From contig CM019712.1 in assembly GCA_009760885.1 (NCBI GenBank), positions 27,697,816 to 27,761,815 on the forward strand: a DNA stretch of 64,000 nucleotides, given 5' to 3'. Positions 52,501 to 55,500 of this stretch are shown in pieces. The notes beneath the pieces are model-generated. The model ran no database searches. It had not been told where the DNA came from and saw only the letters and a list, made by a program, of their open reading frames with translations. Numbering within the stretch: position 1 is the first letter of the stretch; each line of letters begins with the position of its first letter. The position numbers and the translations under genes are program-made. Origin of the DNA: Achatina immaculata (Eukaryota > Mollusca > Gastropoda > Stylommatophora > Achatinidae).

Positions 52501-55500
52501 AATCAAACAATATGTCTTCTGTTTGAATTCTTTGTTTGAGCTCAGTAGTAGCAACTTAATGTCTTTGTACTCGAGATGTACTAGAGAAAAAAAACCGAAA
52601 CGCTACTAGTACGTGATGACGTCGTCAACTAACTTGGAGCATTTTGTTGTATTCTTTTCTTCTTATCAAACTTTTAAAGAGCGGGCTTTTTTAAAGGTGG
52701 AAATAATTTACATAATTATCTGTGTTATGGAACATCAAAAGATCACTTAATAAAAAAGGTACATATCCAATCTTCAAAAAGCTATGAAACTATAACCTGA
52801 AATGCATGTTCTTTAGCACGTGATCACTCAAACTTGCTTAGAACTTCTTAAAACTATGAAAAGTTACGAAAACCACCGAGAAACACACAACGAGGGAGAC
52901 AGTCCAGGTTTATTAGACATATAATGATAACAAAAGGTACAATTCCTTTTTCCATGCCATCAAGGCATATTGTGGAATACGGTGTTAGGCCCGTATTTTC
53001 CAAGACCTTCGGCACATGTCTGATGTGTGATGTGTGATGTGATGTGCTCAGTATCAGGTCAGGCCGCTTTGCCTTCTCAGATTTCTCTGGTACCCATTTT
53101 TAGAGGCTGGGTCAACCCTGGGGCCTTTTTGGTGCGTACCAGAAAAAAAAATCCCACAGCTGGGACTGAACATGGTAAATGAGAAGAGGAGGGCAGAAAA
53201 TATCGTGACAACAGGGGAAATTGGAGACAGCACACCGAGAGATACACCAATAGAGATCAAATATTGGATGGCTTGGGAGAAAGGCATGGCAGAGGCATAA
53301 GAACAGAAATGTGGAATAAAAGAACAGAAACTGTGGAGAGACATGCTCGACAATGCCTTCAGGCACAGCACATGATGATGATGATGATGATGATGATGAT
53401 GCAAAATATTTTCTATTAGCCATCATCAAAAGTGGGACTTCTGTTTCTAGTAATTCTTGATTAGGAGATACCAGGTAAATTAGTGATGTTCATATCTTTT
53501 TATACCGTCTGTGAGACACCAGGTAAATCTGTGATTTGTGTTTCTTGTAGTACCTGTCTGTGAGACACCAGGCAAAGACGTGATTTTTCTTTTGGATGAT
53601 TCTGGAAGTATTGGCTCTGAAAACTTTGTAAAGCAGAAAGAGTTCAGTGCACAGCTCACTCGGAGATTCTACATCGGCACCAACAAGAGCAAAGCTGAGT
53701 ACCTGTTTGGTGCTGTCGTTTTTAACGAGTACGCTTACAAAGCTTTTGATCTGAACACACATCTGTCTAACAGTCCCTTGTACCAGGTAAACTTATCCCG
53801 TTCACACGCTTTCAAATCTGGTTTTGTCTCATGTATATGGGACGGATATTTTCATGAACTTCTGTTTGTATCCGTCATTAACTGGCAATAATGTGAAAGG
53901 TTTATGGCCTATACCACAGTTTCCTAATTCCGAGGCAGCGCTCCCTAAAGCCATGTGTCAGGTACCCAGTTTTACGTCTTGGTAGACTGCGATGCTGCAT
54001 GAGAAACTTTGGTTGAACTTGGCTTTGCCGAATCGTGTTTTTCCATTAGTAAGTTATATCTAGTCTATGATCAGGGATTGATAAGATATGGTAGCATCTT
54101 TCTGTGCATTGTACGGTACCAAATAGAAGAGAAATAATGTATTTCACTGTCTGTCTATATCTGCATATATCTGTCTATATCTGCATATATCTGTCTATAT
54201 CTGCATATATCTGTCTATATCTGCATATATCTGTCTATAAATGTATATAAGACTTTGTGAACAGATTTGCATGATTATGTCTAACTGTTAAATATTTCTG
54301 TTACTAAAATTGTATTACATTTTTTCACACGTTTGAATAGATTATACACTCTTCAGACTAATACCCTACGGGAACACTTTTACTCCAACGTGGCACAAAG
54401 ACGAACTCCTTCTGCACACATGAAGTCTTTATTAGATGGAACAAGATGATGATGATGGACGATGATGTACACAGATGAGTGGCGCGTAATGTCTCTCAAA
54501 ACTCAGAACAACATGAAGAATAATTCCGGCGGCTACACTTCGTCAACAATCACCGCCATATCAATTGTCAGCCTGTATCCTTACCACAGCTAAACTACAC
54601 GATGACATGGCACAATACTAAACTACTACCTCTCACAACATTCTAACTGAAAAATGTCCTGAAATCTCGCGATTTCACTCTCACCCAGGTTGATTCAGGT
54701 AAAATTCATGCAAGGTGAGACGAGGGGAGATAATCTGAGAACAAGCTTACTGGTCACTGCGGGCCATAAGCCTTTTAAATCCATGCTTCCACAGTTATCT
54801 GATGAGTTGTCTATCTTTGCTAAGAAAACTGTTACTAAGAATAAAAAGGATTTCTATCTTACAGAAACAAGAACTGGACTGTTATCCCCGTCTGACCTTC
54901 TGCCTTTTTATATGCAGATAATCAATCTCTTGCATGCATTCCATGTGATATCCACCCTCATTTATGCATGCGAAAGCTGGAAATCAACTAAGGAAATAGA
55001 CAATAAATTATACTCTTTTGTAAACACATGCCTACAGAAAATACTTGATATAAAGTGAAACGAATTCAAGAACAATGCAGAGATAAGACAAATGAGCAAA
55101 CAGCAACCTGTCTCATGGGTGATCAGAAAAGGAAGATGGACATATGTAGGCCATGTGATGAGAAGAAACAATCAGAGAATTCCAAAACAAACTATCAAAT
55201 GAAGCACAACAGGCCGAAGAAAAAGAAGTCGACCACTTGAAACTCCAAAGAAGACATTGTTAAGAGAAATCAGTTTAGTGGGCACAACATTCCTTGATGA
55301 AGTTGAAAAACTCGCCGAGAACAGAAAAATTTGGCAAACAACTATACGAGCCATATATGACGTTTAACGGCACGGAAAGGATGTAAGATGTAAGATGCAT
55401 TCAATTCCGGACATGAGTATGTACAGCTAACATATAAATGTGCACAAATCCAATGCAATAAACCTTGGATAACAAATAATTTGACTTTTAAAATTCTTGT

